NCBI RefSeq assembly: GCF_020497125.1
Contig: NW_025422951.1
Location: 1-64,000 of the forward strand
Direction: 5' to 3'
DNA length: 64,000 bases
From: Mauremys mutica
Lineage: Eukaryota; Chordata; Testudines; Geoemydidae
The notes under the pieces are model-generated. The model searched no databases, was not told the origin of the DNA, and worked only from the letters and a program-made list of their open reading frames with translations. The position numbers were made by a program, and so were the translations under genes. Shown piece by piece: positions 1 to 10,955 of the stretch; positions within the stretch are counted from its first letter, which is position 1, and each line of letters starts with the position of its first letter.

Positions 1-906
1 ACAGTCCATTACCTCATAAAAGGCAAAGGCATTCCAAAATCAGGCTGATCCTGCTTCCATTCCCAGTTATCAAAGAGCATATTTTTATTTTGGACCCTAA
101 CCTATTACCCTCTCTTATGCCCCCACACACCATTTTTAAGTAGATGATAGGTGTGTGTTCTAATTGCACACTTTTCCATATTTACAAGTGCTCTTTCATG
201 TGTTGTTTTTTCTAGCTGAACAGCTCTCATGTGAGATGCCAGAGAAAGTTGCATTTCTTCACTTGCCTGGCTTTACATGACATAATGAGAAATGACTCAT
301 GAAGTACAAGTGATTTATTCCAGGAAGCAGGTCAGCTGCAATTCTTTTTTGGAAAAAACATTTAGTTCTCAGAAACCTAATAAAGAAAATTTTGGTTTAG
401 AGAAGTCAATCTCTTCTCATACTTGGAGCTCTCTATTTGTACCAGAGGGCTGTAAAATAGCAGGCATAGCCAGAAATCTTCTCCCTAGTAGGCAGTCTGA
501 GAAGCTGAGCTGCTCAATAGAGATTACAGGGATTGGAATGGGAAAGCAATGAAGCACAATAACCTTGAAATGTGGGTGAGGGCCACAGAGAACACACAAG
601 CCCAATGAGTGCAGTGAGAGAGAAGAAACTTTATAAAATGTGTGATAAAATTATTTCACTGTATAGAAGAGATGAAAATGTCAAAGAATCAAATGATTCC
701 CAGCCTATAGGAGAAAGTTTGATTTGCTTAATAATTTTGAAAATGAATGAATTTTCTATGTGACTGCATCTAGTGGGAGGGGAGCAAAGGCTATTGAGGG
801 ACAATAGGTCCTTTTATTCAATGGAAACAAATATGGACACTGTAGCTTCATAAAGTGACTTCTCATATTTATTACAAGGGTCTAGTTATACTAAGAGGAC
901 AGTTGA
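1..906. other. intergenic DNA, nothing recognised
   Basis: AT-rich sequence with only short chance ORFs. I see no exon with credible splice sites, no recognisable repeat family and no RNA gene. Confidence 0.5.
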
Positions 907-914
907 CATGTCCA

Positions 915-1158
915 CAGGGGCGGCTCTAGGAATTTGGCCGCCCCAAGCACAGCAGCACGCCGCAGGGGGCGCGCTGCCGGTTGCTGGTCCCGCGGCTCTG
1001 GGGGACCTCTCGCAGTCATGCCTGTGGGAGGTCCGCTGGTCCCGCGGCTCCGGTGGACCTCCCGCAGGCATGACTGTGGAAGGTCCGCCGGAGCCGCCTG
1101 CCGGCAAAATGCCGCCCCAAGCGCATGCTTGGCGCGCTGGGGTCTGGAGCCGGCCCTG
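915..1158. mobile_element. non-autonomous hAT-type element (MITE), 244 bp
   Basis: GC-rich block in AT-rich surroundings. It starts CAGGGGCGGCTCTAG and ends CTGGAGCCGGCCCTG, which are imperfect terminal inverted repeats. It is flanked by an exact 8-bp duplication, catgtcca, at 907-914 and 1159-1166. An 8-bp duplication with CAG..CTG ends is the hAT signature. The interior has inverted GC-rich segments (ggtcccgcggctc type). No transposase is encoded, and ORFs read through it on both strands are chance products of GC content. The same termini recur in the element at 14871-16556. Confidence 0.85.
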
Positions 1159-1166
1159 CATGTCCA

Positions 1167-4100
1167 GTCCAAAAAGGTTGATAGAGCTGCATGTGTCTTC
1201 AGTGTGACATAAACAAAAGTCAGCAAGAAAGTTCCTTTTTTTTTTTTTAAATCATGACCACTGTTATCTTGCTGAGAGAGTAATGTTGTTAGTTCTCCTA
1301 AACAGTCTACTTGGACGTGCTCCCATGCTGCTAATGCCCTTTCAAGAGACTCTAGTGATGTGGAACTATTGCTATATTACCTGGATTTGATATTCAGCAA
1401 GCAGAAATTTCAGTACTTCACCACTTTGTCAATATTTTCCATTCTTAGCCTTCCAACAAAATTTCCCCAACTCTGCTTCGTTTCTGCATAGGAGATAACA
1501 ACATTATGAGCCAACTCACATAATGATAACCTTTTTATATATGAACTTTTTTCTTCTCTCAATTTATTGTAATGTACTTGTGAAAACTGCTCTATAAATC
1601 AATAAGTAGTAATACCAAGACCAAAAATACCCATAGGTATAAAATGACAGCTTCGTAAAGAGTTAAGTGGTAGCCTAGTATTTTAATAAGCTCAAATCAT
1701 AAATTGTGATCATATCTTTGTGCGTTTGTCAAATGCCTTTGTTTCCCTTCCTCCATAGATCCCTCCTACATATTTTAAATCAAACTCCTGCAGCTGGTAT
1801 TAACTCCTTGATATGTCTGTCTTGGTAGTTGCAAGATAAAAGGAAAAAGCACTTGTAACTTGTGGCATGGGTAACAGGCAACAGATTTTGAAGAGACTGT
1901 AAAGTAACACAGCAGTATAACAGTTTTTAATAGCTTCAAAGACAAGTCAAAACCAATTACACCAATTGTCAGAAAAAGGTAGTCACTTTCAGTGATGTTA
2001 GTAAACTGGAGATTGTTCAGCACAGTCCAAGCCACTTCTAGTTAGCTCTAATTTTTATTTGAACCCTAGTAGAAATAGGTGCACCACAGCATATCTTTTC
2101 CCCCAGTGTTCTGCTCAAGGTTTAGCTCTATTAACCTCACATGAGAATTAAAGAAATAATATAATTTCATCTCTGCATGTTGTTGAAAAGTATGTCCTCT
2201 GCCATGTAAGAATGAATATACTGACCCCTTCACAGTACACAATGGAGACAGCAAAACAAGACAGTCATTTATAAGAATCTGTAAATACATCTTAAAAAAA
2301 TTTCTCACCCATCAAATGATGTATATACAGTGAAACAAAAAAAAGCACATACCGCAAATGCACATAACGAATGTTTAATTTAACGATCCCACTTTTCCAA
2401 CTATTCATCAGTTTGTGTTAGTTTAAAATTAAGATAGAAAGTACTCACTGTGCATTAATGTTGCCAATAGTATAGTCACAGTGGTGGCAGTCAGAATTCA
2501 CCATTTAGAATGTTTTTGTAATATCACAGTTGTGGTCTCCAATAATATTGTGATGCATTCTATAGAGCAATCTCAGTGTTTGGTGATATCACTGAAAGAT
2601 AACAAAAAGTTGACCTTGATTTCCCTAATCATCAACTCATGATGCATGACTCATGTCATGGTCAATTTCACAACCCTGACCATAATGACTATTGCCTAAT
2701 TAGGACATTCTACCTCAGACAGGTTCTTAAAATATTGATGCTCATTTTAATTAACCCTGCCCTGTCAATGTGTGTCAGCCTGGGGGGGGAGTGGTTCATC
2801 TTTAGAGATTGGAGGATAGGTTAATATCTTTGCTTGGTTTATCATAGGTAAGTCTAATGAAGCTGCTATGCTGGTTATTGATTTTATGTGACTGTCATTA
2901 GGAACTGGCCTGACTTCACCAAATCATGTCATGTGACAGTCTAAGTCTAAGTGACCAAACAGTCATTAGATGATGATGACTTTTGGTCACTTCCAGCCTG
3001 GGTCAGATCAGAAATGCACCAAATCCTGTCACTATTAATGCCAATATTTCTGGAATAAGAATCTCCATAATTAAATACTACCTGAACTTTCCTCATAATA
3101 GTTCAGAAATTGATGAAAAATATACAAGAAGAACTACATAAAAAGGGATTTTAGTCTTACCAGAATCTTACAAAATGTTTCTCACCAATTATAGATGTTA
3201 TGCTATTGGGTTTATACCATTAAGATATTGAAATGTCAAGAATCACATAAATCACAATTTAATTAAACTATTTTTGGGAGAGATTGATTTAATGAAGTTT
3301 TTATTCTACAGATGCAAAGACAAGAGAGCACCATTACCAGAATTGGATTTTGTGGGAGTACACTTTGGTGACAAGGCGCAAACATAAATTTGTTAACTCC
3401 TTTCAAAATAATGTTTGAATGCTCACTTCCTTCAGTGCCAAGTGTAGAAAAAATACTACTGGATCAGCATGGCAGCATTTCATACCCACTTTTGCAGTCA
3501 CTTGTAAGTGACTAGTGTAAATGACTGCACAAGACTCGCAAAGCGAAGGAGGGGCAGGCCCATGAGTTTTGTGTTTATATGTGGGTGCTTGTGCATCTCG
3601 AGAGGCACTTATATATATATATATATATAATAGTCCCCAAAGAGTTAATTAGTGCTACTGTATATTAAACTAAGTAGCAATCTGATGGCTCTGGGCCTTT
3701 ATACAGCACGTCTGCTACATTAATCCTTTGAGCATTATAAACACGAAGCACAGAGTGTAGTTGAAAATATACCCTAATCCTTCCCCTTCAACTAAACCAC
3801 CAGTAATTCTACCAGATGTGTTGGATTATTAATTAAGACAAATTTAAGAAAAGATTATGTCTTCAGACTAGTCTCTGGAAAGGGTAGGAGATTAAGTACA
3901 GACGCGTACAAAGAAAAATAATAATCTGACCTTCCTTTATTCTCATCCTGGCTAAAGAATTGGCTCTGTTTATTGTCTCTTTAAAATATCGCTGTACAGA
4001 TCGTATACTCAATATGCCATTACTCCCACGTTCCAGCTGGAGGGGAGTTCTACTGGTGTCACCCTCAAGTAGCCCAGCAGGTAATCACGCCCAAGATCTC

Positions 4101-4649
4101 TATTAGCAATAATCTTTACATTTCCCCCTAACTGGGTTCCTTCACACTTGGATAACCAAGTTCAGGATCATGGCCCTGCATCCTAGGCCCCACGTTTTTA
4201 GACTCTCATGATTCTCTGAGTCTGGAGTGCTGGTATAGAGAGGGAGCCTAGACCCCTTCCTGCCTCCCGTCAGTTTGTGGAGTAAGTCCCCCATCTTCCA
4301 GAGGCACAAGCCACCACAGAAGCTCTGGGGCAGAGCCGTTCACCTCAAGAATGGAACTTAGTCTCCCAATGGCCACCCAACCTACCAACAGTGGGAACCC
4401 GCTTGTTTCCCAAGCAACCACCCCACTGCCACTGGAGAACCCACCTGCCAGCCCAGGCCAAGGAGCTACCTGTCTGTCAGTGCTGCCGCCAGGTAAGGGA
4501 GCCAGCTCTCGGAACCTCAATAAGGAGCTGGGAAGGGGGGAGGAAGAGGTTTAAGGGCTATTGGATGGTGGCAGAACTGATTTTGCCAATGGGGTGAGGG
4601 GACTTTACCAAGAAGGAAAATTTCTGGGAGAGCCCTTTGTGGAAACTGA
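1167..4649. other. intergenic DNA with short microsatellite
   Basis: About 3.5 kb of AT-rich sequence without a supportable exon. There is a (TA)n microsatellite at about 3609-3629. A short GC-richer stretch at 4250-4560 carries ORFs on both strands but no splice or homology support. Confidence 0.5.
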
Positions 4650-4946
4650 GGGCTGGTCTACACTAAGGGGAAAAATCGATATAAGATACGCAACTTCAGC
4701 TACGTGAATAACGTAGCTGAAGTCGAAGTATCTTATATCGATAACTTACCCGTCCTCACGGCGCGGGATCGATCTCCGGGGCTCTCCATGTCGACTCCGC
4801 CACCGCCGTTCGCGGTGGTGGAGTTCCGGAATCGATATAAGCGCGTTCGGGGATCGATATATCGCGTCTAGATGAGACGCGATATATCGATCCCTGAAAA
4901 ATCGATCGCTACCCGCCGATACGGCGGGTAGTGTAGACGTAGCCTG
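4650..4946. mobile_element. palindrome-rich MITE, about 297 bp
   Basis: The ends are ggctggtctacacta and, inverted, ggctacgtctacacta, giving terminal inverted repeats of about 16 bp with a few mismatches. Inside are successive hairpins: 4693-4705 with 4711-4723 (13-bp arms), cgccaccgcc/ggcggtgg-like arms around 4799-4820, perfect 20-bp arms at 4850-4869 and 4875-4894 with a 5-base loop, and tacccgccg/cggcgggta at about 4910-4930. ATCGAT and CGCG motifs are frequent, unlike the flanks. I recognise it as a dispersed turtle MITE type; the superfamily is uncertain because I could not fix a target duplication. Confidence 0.7.
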
Positions 4947-5997
4947 GGAGCTCACTTGTGCTTAATGTCTCCTGACCCATGCTGGATTTGAACCAGCAAC
5001 AATAACCTAATGCTGAAAGGCCCCATTTTCCAGTACTAAACCCCTCCAGGCAAGTACATTCTTGTGTCTTTAAGAGCTTACTAAATAGGAATGGCTATTT
5101 GCCTTCAGTACACTCCTGGGAAAGCAGCAAGAACCTGCTTATCTGGAAATAAGATTTCTGTCAGCTTGTAAGCAAACGGACATGAACTGAAAACGCTCAT
5201 TAGCAGCTTGTCTCCCCGGCAATCGCTCAGACCCTGTCATTTTGGCAAAAGAGTCATTTAGACTAATTAGCCTTTCAAGGACTGGACTCCGCCTTCTGAG
5301 TCCCCTGGCTTAACCAGCTCCTGACCCTCTCCACCAGCAAAGACGGTTGGATTCAAATCATTCAACGAGACATATGATAATGCCAACCAAAAGATGTCTG
5401 CTCCACTCAAGGGACTGTTAACATGCGGTGTTTCTGACTCTCACAGTTGCATTATGAGTCTTGTGATATTTGCTTTTCTTAAAGCCCCAGCTCCTGGAGT
5501 CTTGGGATTACAGGAGAATTTCAGCTTTTTTTTTTAAAGGCAAGTTTCTAGGGCTCATGGCTGAAAAGAATGCACCCAGATGTATTCTAAAACCTCAAAC
5601 ACCTCATGGTTTTTGATGTTTGGATTAGCAATACTGACCATGCAATGTTTCTGCTACTGGCATGGGAACAGGGTGGGCTGCACAAAGGGAATTAAGCAGC
5701 GCATCTGTGAACTTCACAGCCCCTCACTTTAAGATAGCTAGACAAATCATTGGAGCAGTACTGCAATCCACCAAGCTGAGTTAGGCACCTAGACTCCCTC
5801 TACAATGAATGGGGAGAGACAGGTGCCTCAGAATGTAATCTGCAAAAGCCAGCAGCTGGGCAGGGAGCTGCCTCAGCTAGCCAGTGGGGGATGCTGAGGA
5901 GAGGGGTGTTTGCTGAGCCTCTCCCCTCTCGGACACAGGGCACCTAGCTCTGCTTAGCGATCCAAGAACAGGAACCCGCTGCCCGGACTCAGGCATC
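4947..5997. other. intergenic DNA, nothing recognised
   Basis: No ORF with splice context or recognised repeat. A gca/gct-balanced stretch at 5830-5940 is ordinary unique-looking sequence. Confidence 0.45.
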
Positions 5998-6000
5998 TTA

Positions 6001-6105
6001 GGGGATATCTACACTGCAATTGCGGCTGGCCTGTGTCAACTGATTTAGGCTCGGGTTGCCAAGCTATAAAACCGCCATGTAGATGGCAGGGCTGTAGACG
6101 TACCC
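6001..6105. mobile_element. Harbinger-like MITE, 105 bp
   Basis: The ends are ggggatatctacac and, inverted, gggtacgtctacag, about 10 of 14 bases alike. Both sides carry the trinucleotide TTA (5998-6000 and 6106-6108), the target duplication typical of PIF/Harbinger transposons. It encodes no protein. It shares the GTCTACA terminal core with the element at 4650-4946. Confidence 0.6.
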
Positions 6106-6319
6106 TTAGACACCTACGGCATTTCTTGCAGGACTGAGTTAGGTGCCTGGGGTTTATTCCAGTGTAGGCCACAGGCTTGCTGTGTGTGCTTGGGTGAGTC
6201 ACTTTCTCCCTGACGGTAAAACAGGGATTGTCATTCATATCTGCTAATGTAAAGCTTTGAGACCCTCAGATACAAAAGGTGTCATACATAATAGCACATA
6301 ACACATAGCTCTTTGCATC

Positions 6320-6460
6320 AGAAGATCTCAAAAGGAGGTCAGTAGCATTATCCCCATTGTACAGATGGAGAATCTGAGGCACAAAAAAAGGGGCAGGGCT
6401 TGCCCAAGGTCACCCAGCAAGGCAGAGAACCCAGGTCTCCTGAGTCCCAATCCAGTGCTC
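6320..6460 (+). repeat. MIR-like SINE fragment
   Basis: Contains the string ccccattgtacagatgg followed by gaatctgaggcac and gcccaaggtcacccagc, which is the conserved 3' half of mammalian-wide interspersed repeats (also present in reptiles). A second short piece of the same type lies at about 9212-9262 (aaatggggaaactgaggca ... aaggtcaccca). Confidence 0.7.
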
Positions 6461-7615
6461 TCCCCGTAGGAAGCCCTCTTATTACTATTAGAAAGAAACA
6501 TGACACAAAATATGTAAAAGAAAACTCGTTAGTGGGCCCTTGTGCTACTCAGTTTTCATTAGTAATCCAGAGTGTAAAGCAGCATCTTTCAGATCCTTGC
6601 ACCCACAGAAATAGACGAGGTTTTCTATCAGACTAGATGTGTCTAATGACAGCATCTGCACAGTATCTGGGCACCATATTCCGGGTAAGGTCGCTTGCCC
6701 ACACACAGCATTGTACTAAGTTCTTCTCTCTGCCCGCGGAAGTTTAAGACGCTTCCCCCAAGACACCAGGAGGTGGTTCTGCCAACAGGCTGCCATTTAT
6801 AACACCTAAGCAAGAACCAAGGCCAATTATTAAAAAGAAATTACTCAGCACAGGTTCTCTGTGTGTCAGTAACTCCCAGTGACCAGCTCTCTGGCTGCAG
6901 CTAACTCTAAAGAACTACCTAAACCGCCAGTGCCCAGAGAGGAGCCTCATTCCATATTTGATGTCACTCCATAAGCCGTGCTCCCCTGAGACACCAGGCA
7001 ATGGCTTGGCTGGACGAGACAAATGTCATTCTCCAAGTGATGACCTCAAGGAGTTTTGATGTACAAAGCAATGCCAGGTGTTTATTCAGATCCCTCCCAA
7101 ATAAGCATTAGGTAGCAAACACGTGGCAGGTGAGTTGCAATAATAGTAAGTCAAAGGACTTGGAAGGAGTGATAATGAGATCAGGAGGTGAGAGCAGAAA
7201 GAACGTGGGCCCTTGTGCTAATCAGTCAGGCAATTTTTCCCAAGCAGTTTTAGCGTGGGGAAAAAACTCTTCTCCTGCAGCCCTAGCTGAGAGCACAGGG
7301 GAAAGATGGCTCTGGAAGTGGAGCGCACAGGAGCCTGCGAAAGGAGAGAACAGAAGGCCCCTTTCAATAACAGCTAGGAAGCAGAGGGGGCCTGAATCAA
7401 GCTGCCAGATCCAAACACGCTGAACTTTGGGAAGATTTCATTCTGGTTCCAACTTTGTCTCTTGGGCTCCACTCTGCTAGGAAGTTTACCTCAGGGATGT
7501 GCAAATGTGAACACAAGGCATGACGTTCCAGTGGGTGAAGATTTTACTGTTTGTGGCAGGCGTACAGAGCACCCCGAACTGCAGCCCAAAGCACCCCTCA
7601 GGTCTGAGCCTGCAA
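6461..7615. other. intergenic DNA, nothing recognised
   Basis: Several chance ORFs under 100 codons; none shows a domain or splice context. Confidence 0.45.
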
Positions 7616-7619
7616 AGTT

Positions 7620-7708
7620 AATTGGGGTTGGTCCTGCTTTGAGCAGGGGGTTGGCCTAGATACCTCCTGAGGTCCCTTCCAACCCTAATCTTCTATGATT
7701 CTATGAAA
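7620..7708 (+). repeat. CR1 LINE 3' terminus (sense)
   Basis: Reads ggtcctgctttgagcagggg, then gaggtcccttccaaccctaa, and ends with attctatgattctatga. This is the CR1 3' end with its characteristic short terminal direct repeat. It is a 5'-truncated copy of about 90 bp. Confidence 0.9.
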
Positions 7709-8130
7709 GTTGTTCCATCCACTCACATCTACGAGCAAAAGCAGGCAGTTTGGAATCCAGAGACCCCTCATCTCAATGCCTAAAATGGGCCAAGTGCACA
7801 ACCAAGAGCACAAATGCTCCTACGTGTGGGTGCCAGATCAGGGGCTGTGGCTGAAAATTTGCCTCTTTGTACCACCAGGCACCTTTAAATCTCCCAGCTT
7901 ATTAGCCGTGCCATTGTGAAGCTGGGCCAAGGAATCCAGATCTCCCAACAAAGTACCCTCTCCTTCAAGTCTGAGCCTGTGCTCTCTCCCTCTCAGTCAT
8001 GTGAATAGCTGCAAGCATTTGCCCTCGATCTGCTCCCCAAACTACCACTGGCATCAATTGTCCCTAAGCCCCTGTCTGAATTTTCCCCTGAGATTATTTT
8101 TAGAACCTTTCCAAACATTTGCTCTTTCTT
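7709..8130. other. intergenic DNA, nothing recognised
   Basis: Unique-looking sequence between the CR1 tail and a minisatellite. Confidence 0.4.
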
Positions 8131-8145
8131 CAGGCTAGCACAGAT

Positions 8146-8430
8146 CCGGGGTCCCAGGCGTCCAGGAGGGGGGTATCAGCCCCCAGCCCCTCCATGAGAA
8201 CTGGGGTCCCAGGCATCGAGGAGGGGGGTATCAGCCCCCAGCCCCTCCATGAGAACCAGGGACCCCCCAGCCCCCCATGAGAACCAGGGACCCAGGCGTC
8301 CAGGAGGGGGGGTATCAGCCCCCAGCCCCCCATGGGAACCGGGGTCCCAGGCATCGAGGAGGGAGGGTATCAGCCCCCCATGAGAACCGGGGACCCAGGC
8401 ATCCGGGGAGGCTCAGCCCCCAGCTCCGTG
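8146..8430. repeat. minisatellite, about 50-80 bp unit, five copies
   Basis: Five imperfect units, each with ggggtcccaggcatcgagg or a variant, then a ggtatcagcccccag core and a ccatgagaacc end. Some units have lost internal segments or gained a duplicated half. It lies just beyond the last recognisable CYP21-like exon, in what would be the downstream part of that gene. ORFs on either strand across it are periodic artefacts. Confidence 0.85.
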
Positions 8431-8459
8431 GCAGGGGAGGGGCCCGGAGGGGGCTGTAC

Positions 8460-8530
8460 CCGCGTGGTGGTGGGCAGCGAAGAGCTTGGGGATCACGGTG
8501 TTTCCCTCGGGGATGGTGAAGCCCGAGAGG
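8460..8530 (-). pseudogene. CYP21-like P450, exon 9-like segment (truncated)
   Basis: On the minus strand an acceptor (ctctgcag) precedes a segment translating to LSGFTIPEGNTVIPKLFAAH followed by two more His. In steroid 21-hydroxylase (CYP21A2) the matching part reads SISGYDIPEGTVIIPNL, the segment after the exon-8 junction. The phase agrees: the exon at 8921-9095 ends with AG and this one starts with C, giving a serine codon. Similarity stops after the triple His, where a GGTACAG donor-like sequence and then the minisatellite follow. The heme-binding Cys loop and the gene's last exon are not visible. I read this as a truncated remnant; an assembly gap or rearrangement is the alternative. 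Confidence 0.7.
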
Positions 8531-8575
8531 CTGCAGAGACGGGGGAGGGGGGGTCAGACGAGGGAGGGGCCGGTA

Positions 8576-8935
8576 CCTGGTGTCCCACGTGGTGCTATAG
8601 GGCTGGCCGTGGGGCAGGGCGGGGGGGATACCTGGTGTCCCACGTGGTGCTATAGGGCTGGCCGTGGGGCAGGGCGGGGGGGATACCTGGTGTCCCGCGT
8701 GGTGCTGTGGGGCAGGGCAAGGGGCGGGGGATGGGGGCTGTGGGGCAGGGCGGGGGAAGGGTACCTGGTGACCCGTGTGTTGCTGTGGGGCAGTGTGGGG
8801 GAGGGGTACCTGGTGTCCCGCGTGGTGCTATGGGGCTGGCTGTGGGGCAGGGCGGGGGAGGGGTACCTGGTGTCCCGCGTGGTGCTATGGGGCTGGCCGT
8901 GGGGCAGGGCGGGGGGGTACCTGGTGTCCCACGTG
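8576..8935 (-). repeat. minisatellite of duplicated splice-donor units in CYP21-like gene
   Basis: Seven units of 45-80 bp, each starting (plus strand) acctggtgtcccacgtggtg or a near variant. Read on the minus strand every unit contains the end of the P450 exon (codons for HSTTWDT or HSTTRDT) followed by CACCAG and GTACC, that is, a copy of the exon-8 splice donor. The first two units (8576-8685) are essentially identical; unit 3 has an internal partial duplication and unit 4 is shortened. The unit at 8921 upward is the original exon end because only it continues into the upstream coding sequence. Confidence 0.85.
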
Positions 8936-9095
8936 GTGCTATGGGGCAGGGCGAGGGGTGCCACGGGGCGCAGACGCAGCATCTCGGAGATGGTGGCGCT
9001 GAGCAGGGGCAGCCTATCCCGGTCCCCATAGCTGGGGGGGGGGGGCGCTCAGGGCCCAGCACACGCTGCAGCTCCACGTGGATCCCGTCCTGGAC
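8921..9095 (-). pseudogene. CYP21-like cytochrome P450, exon 8-like segment
   Basis: Minus-strand exon with acceptor cccccccacag before 9095 and donor CACCAG/GTACC after 8921; 175 bp. It translates to [17 protein letters not shown], then, after a C-run, to [20 protein letters not shown] and [13 protein letters not shown]. Steroid 21-hydroxylase reads [20 protein letters not shown] and LALPHRTT here, including the K-helix ExxR motif (E-M-L-R in this copy), so this is the best family match; CYP17 is the nearest alternative. An 11-base C-run at about 9036-9046 puts the two halves in different frames. If the C-run length is correct the exon is broken. Upstream exons are not visible before the LTR at 9438. 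The product would be an ER-membrane steroid hydroxylase, but this copy is a fragment. Confidence 0.75.
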
Positions 9096-9437
9096 CTGTG
9101 GGGGGGCCCCATGGACACTGACCCCCATGGAGACTGATGCCCCCCCATTCTTATCAGGGATTGCCCAGTGCTTTTTTTGGGGGGCGGGGGGCAGGATCAT
9201 CCTGCCTGCTGTACAAATGGGGAAACTGAGGCAAGGAGAGACAGGACTTGACCAAGGTCACCCACAGAGACCCCCCCCAAACTCTCCCCAAGACACCAGC
9301 CCCCCCAAGCACTGAGAGCCCTCGCCCACCCCCAACAAGCAGCGCAGTGATGGGGCAGGAGGCGATCGGAGCAGGTGGTGGGGAGGTTGGGGGTACATGG
9401 AGGTTCGGGGGTACAGGGGAGGTTCGGGGGTTCGGGG

Positions 9438-10451
9438 TGTGACGGTGCTGCCCGTGGGAGCCAGCTGAGGTCACTCAATCAGGGTGAACCGCAAACCAAA
9501 CAGGGCAGACAAACCCCAAACGCTGGTGGTGATTCCAATACTTAGATTTACCAACCAGCACAAAACAGCTCCTATAGTACCTCACTGGTCACTTACAAGT
9601 CCAAACCCCGCAGTTCCCTTAAAGTGCCCAGCCTCAGGCCTCCATCCAGACACACCTGTCAGATATGATGATGATTCCTGAAAATCGTACTTCATCAGAT
9701 AAAAGAAAAGGTTCTTCCAATCCCAAAGGATCAGCCACATACCCAGGTCCAATTATAACTTAGATCTTACACACAATACATGCTACAGCCAATTCTTAGT
9801 AACTAAGCTAAAATGTATTAAAAGAGAAAAGAGAGAGTGTTGGTTAAAAGATCAATACACAGACAGACTTGAATTCAATTCTGGAGGTTCAGATACGTAG
9901 CAGAGGTGAGCTTGTAGTTGCCAAAAGTCCTTTTAGAAACAGTCCATAGGTTATAGTCCAATGTCCCTATTCAGGGTGGCTCCAGTCAGTGACTGGGGAT
10001 CTCAATCCTTGTGGCTTAAGGTTTCCCCCTCTTGAAACCCAAAGCAGATCTGAGATGAAGCAGGATCCTGTCCCAGGGTTCTTGTACATTTCCAGCAGCC
10101 TTTCGGCCTGAGAAAACAATAGGCTTAACTCCTTCTCCCAACCATCCTGGCAATTAGCCCAGGGGAATTTATCCATTAAACAGTTCAGATACAGGTTACC
10201 ACAACCTTCAAAGAGACACGAACTATAGCAATAGACAAGATGTGTTACATCACAGGACCTGAGCAAACATCTCCCCTACTACCTCTAACAATGCAGACTT
10301 GCATTTCAGAGCTCTATTCATTTACAGATCTTCCTAACCAGTCCCTAAGGTTCACCCATGGGTCGGGTCAGGTCAGTCAGTGAGGTGAGTTAGTCAACTC
10401 TTTCTGCCCCTGTCACCTTTCAATGAGATATATTACACTCATAATGTCACA
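9438..10451 (-). mobile_element. putative solo LTR, about 1.0 kb
   Basis: Starts tgtgacggtgctgcccgtg and ends ataatgtcaca, the TG..CA ends of an LTR. It is flanked by GGGG on both sides (9434-9437, 10452-10455), a possible 4-bp duplication, although G-rich flanks make this weak. I recognise the left end as a dispersed turtle repeat usually annotated as a retroviral LTR, read here in antisense. No internal retroviral sequence adjoins it. Boundaries are inferred. Confidence 0.5.
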
Positions 10452-10455
10452 GGGG

Positions 10456-10590
10456 GCACTGGAAACCAGGACTCCTGGGTTCTTCTCTCCCTGGCTCTGG
10501 GAGGGGAGCGGGGGCTGGTGGTTAGAGCAGGGAGGGAGCCAGGACTCCTGGGTTCTTCTCTCTCTGGCTTGGGGAGTGGGGTGGGGTCTA
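10456..10590 (+). repeat. CORE-SINE/MIR-like tandem fragments
   Basis: The string aggactcctgggttcttctc occurs at about 10468 and again at about 10541, the first followed by ctggctctgggaggggagcg and preceded in the second by ggtggttagagcaggg. This is the tRNA-derived head and core of an old SINE. A third fragment (aggactcctgtgttctatcc) lies at 11755-11775. Confidence 0.5.
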
Positions 10591-10652
10591 GCGGAGCAAC
10601 AATACCCAAAGTCCAAAGGCGCAAACAATTCGATGTTTATTGGGGTGAACTT

Positions 10653-10955
10653 CATAGAATCTCAGGGTTGGAAGGGACCTGAGGAGGTCATCTAGTCCAA
10701 CCTCCTGCTCAAAGCAGGACCAAACCCAACTAAATCATCCCAGCCAGGGCTTTGTCAAGCCTGACCTTAAAAACCTCTAAGGAAGGAGATTCCACCACCT
10801 CCCTAGGTAACCCATTCCAGTTCCTCACCACCCTACTAGTGAAAAAGTTTTTCCTAATGTCCAACCTAAACCTCCCCCTCTGCAACTTGAGACCATTACT
10901 CCTTGTTCTGTCATCTTCTACCACTGAGAACAGTCTAGATCCATCCTTCCAGCAA
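10653..10955 (-). repeat. CR1 LINE 3' fragment with ORF2 C-terminus
   Basis: In plus orientation it begins atagaatctcagggttggaa, the reverse of the CR1 3' end. The minus strand at 10924-10730 encodes the final residues of CR1 ORF2 ([20 protein letters not shown] followed by [11 protein letters not shown]), an intact reading frame of 64 codons. It is a 5'-truncated insertion within LTR-like sequence (flanks 10590-10652 and from 10956). Confidence 0.9.

Noticed and set aside
8146..8935. Regular repeats with spacers, CRISPR-like at first sight
   Set aside because: Units are contiguous and imperfect with no unique spacers, in a vertebrate genome; they are minisatellites.
8277..9474. Overlapping ORFs of 100-200 codons on both strands
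   Set aside because: Periodic products of two minisatellites and of the CYP21-like exons; only the minus-strand exons have splice sites and family similarity.
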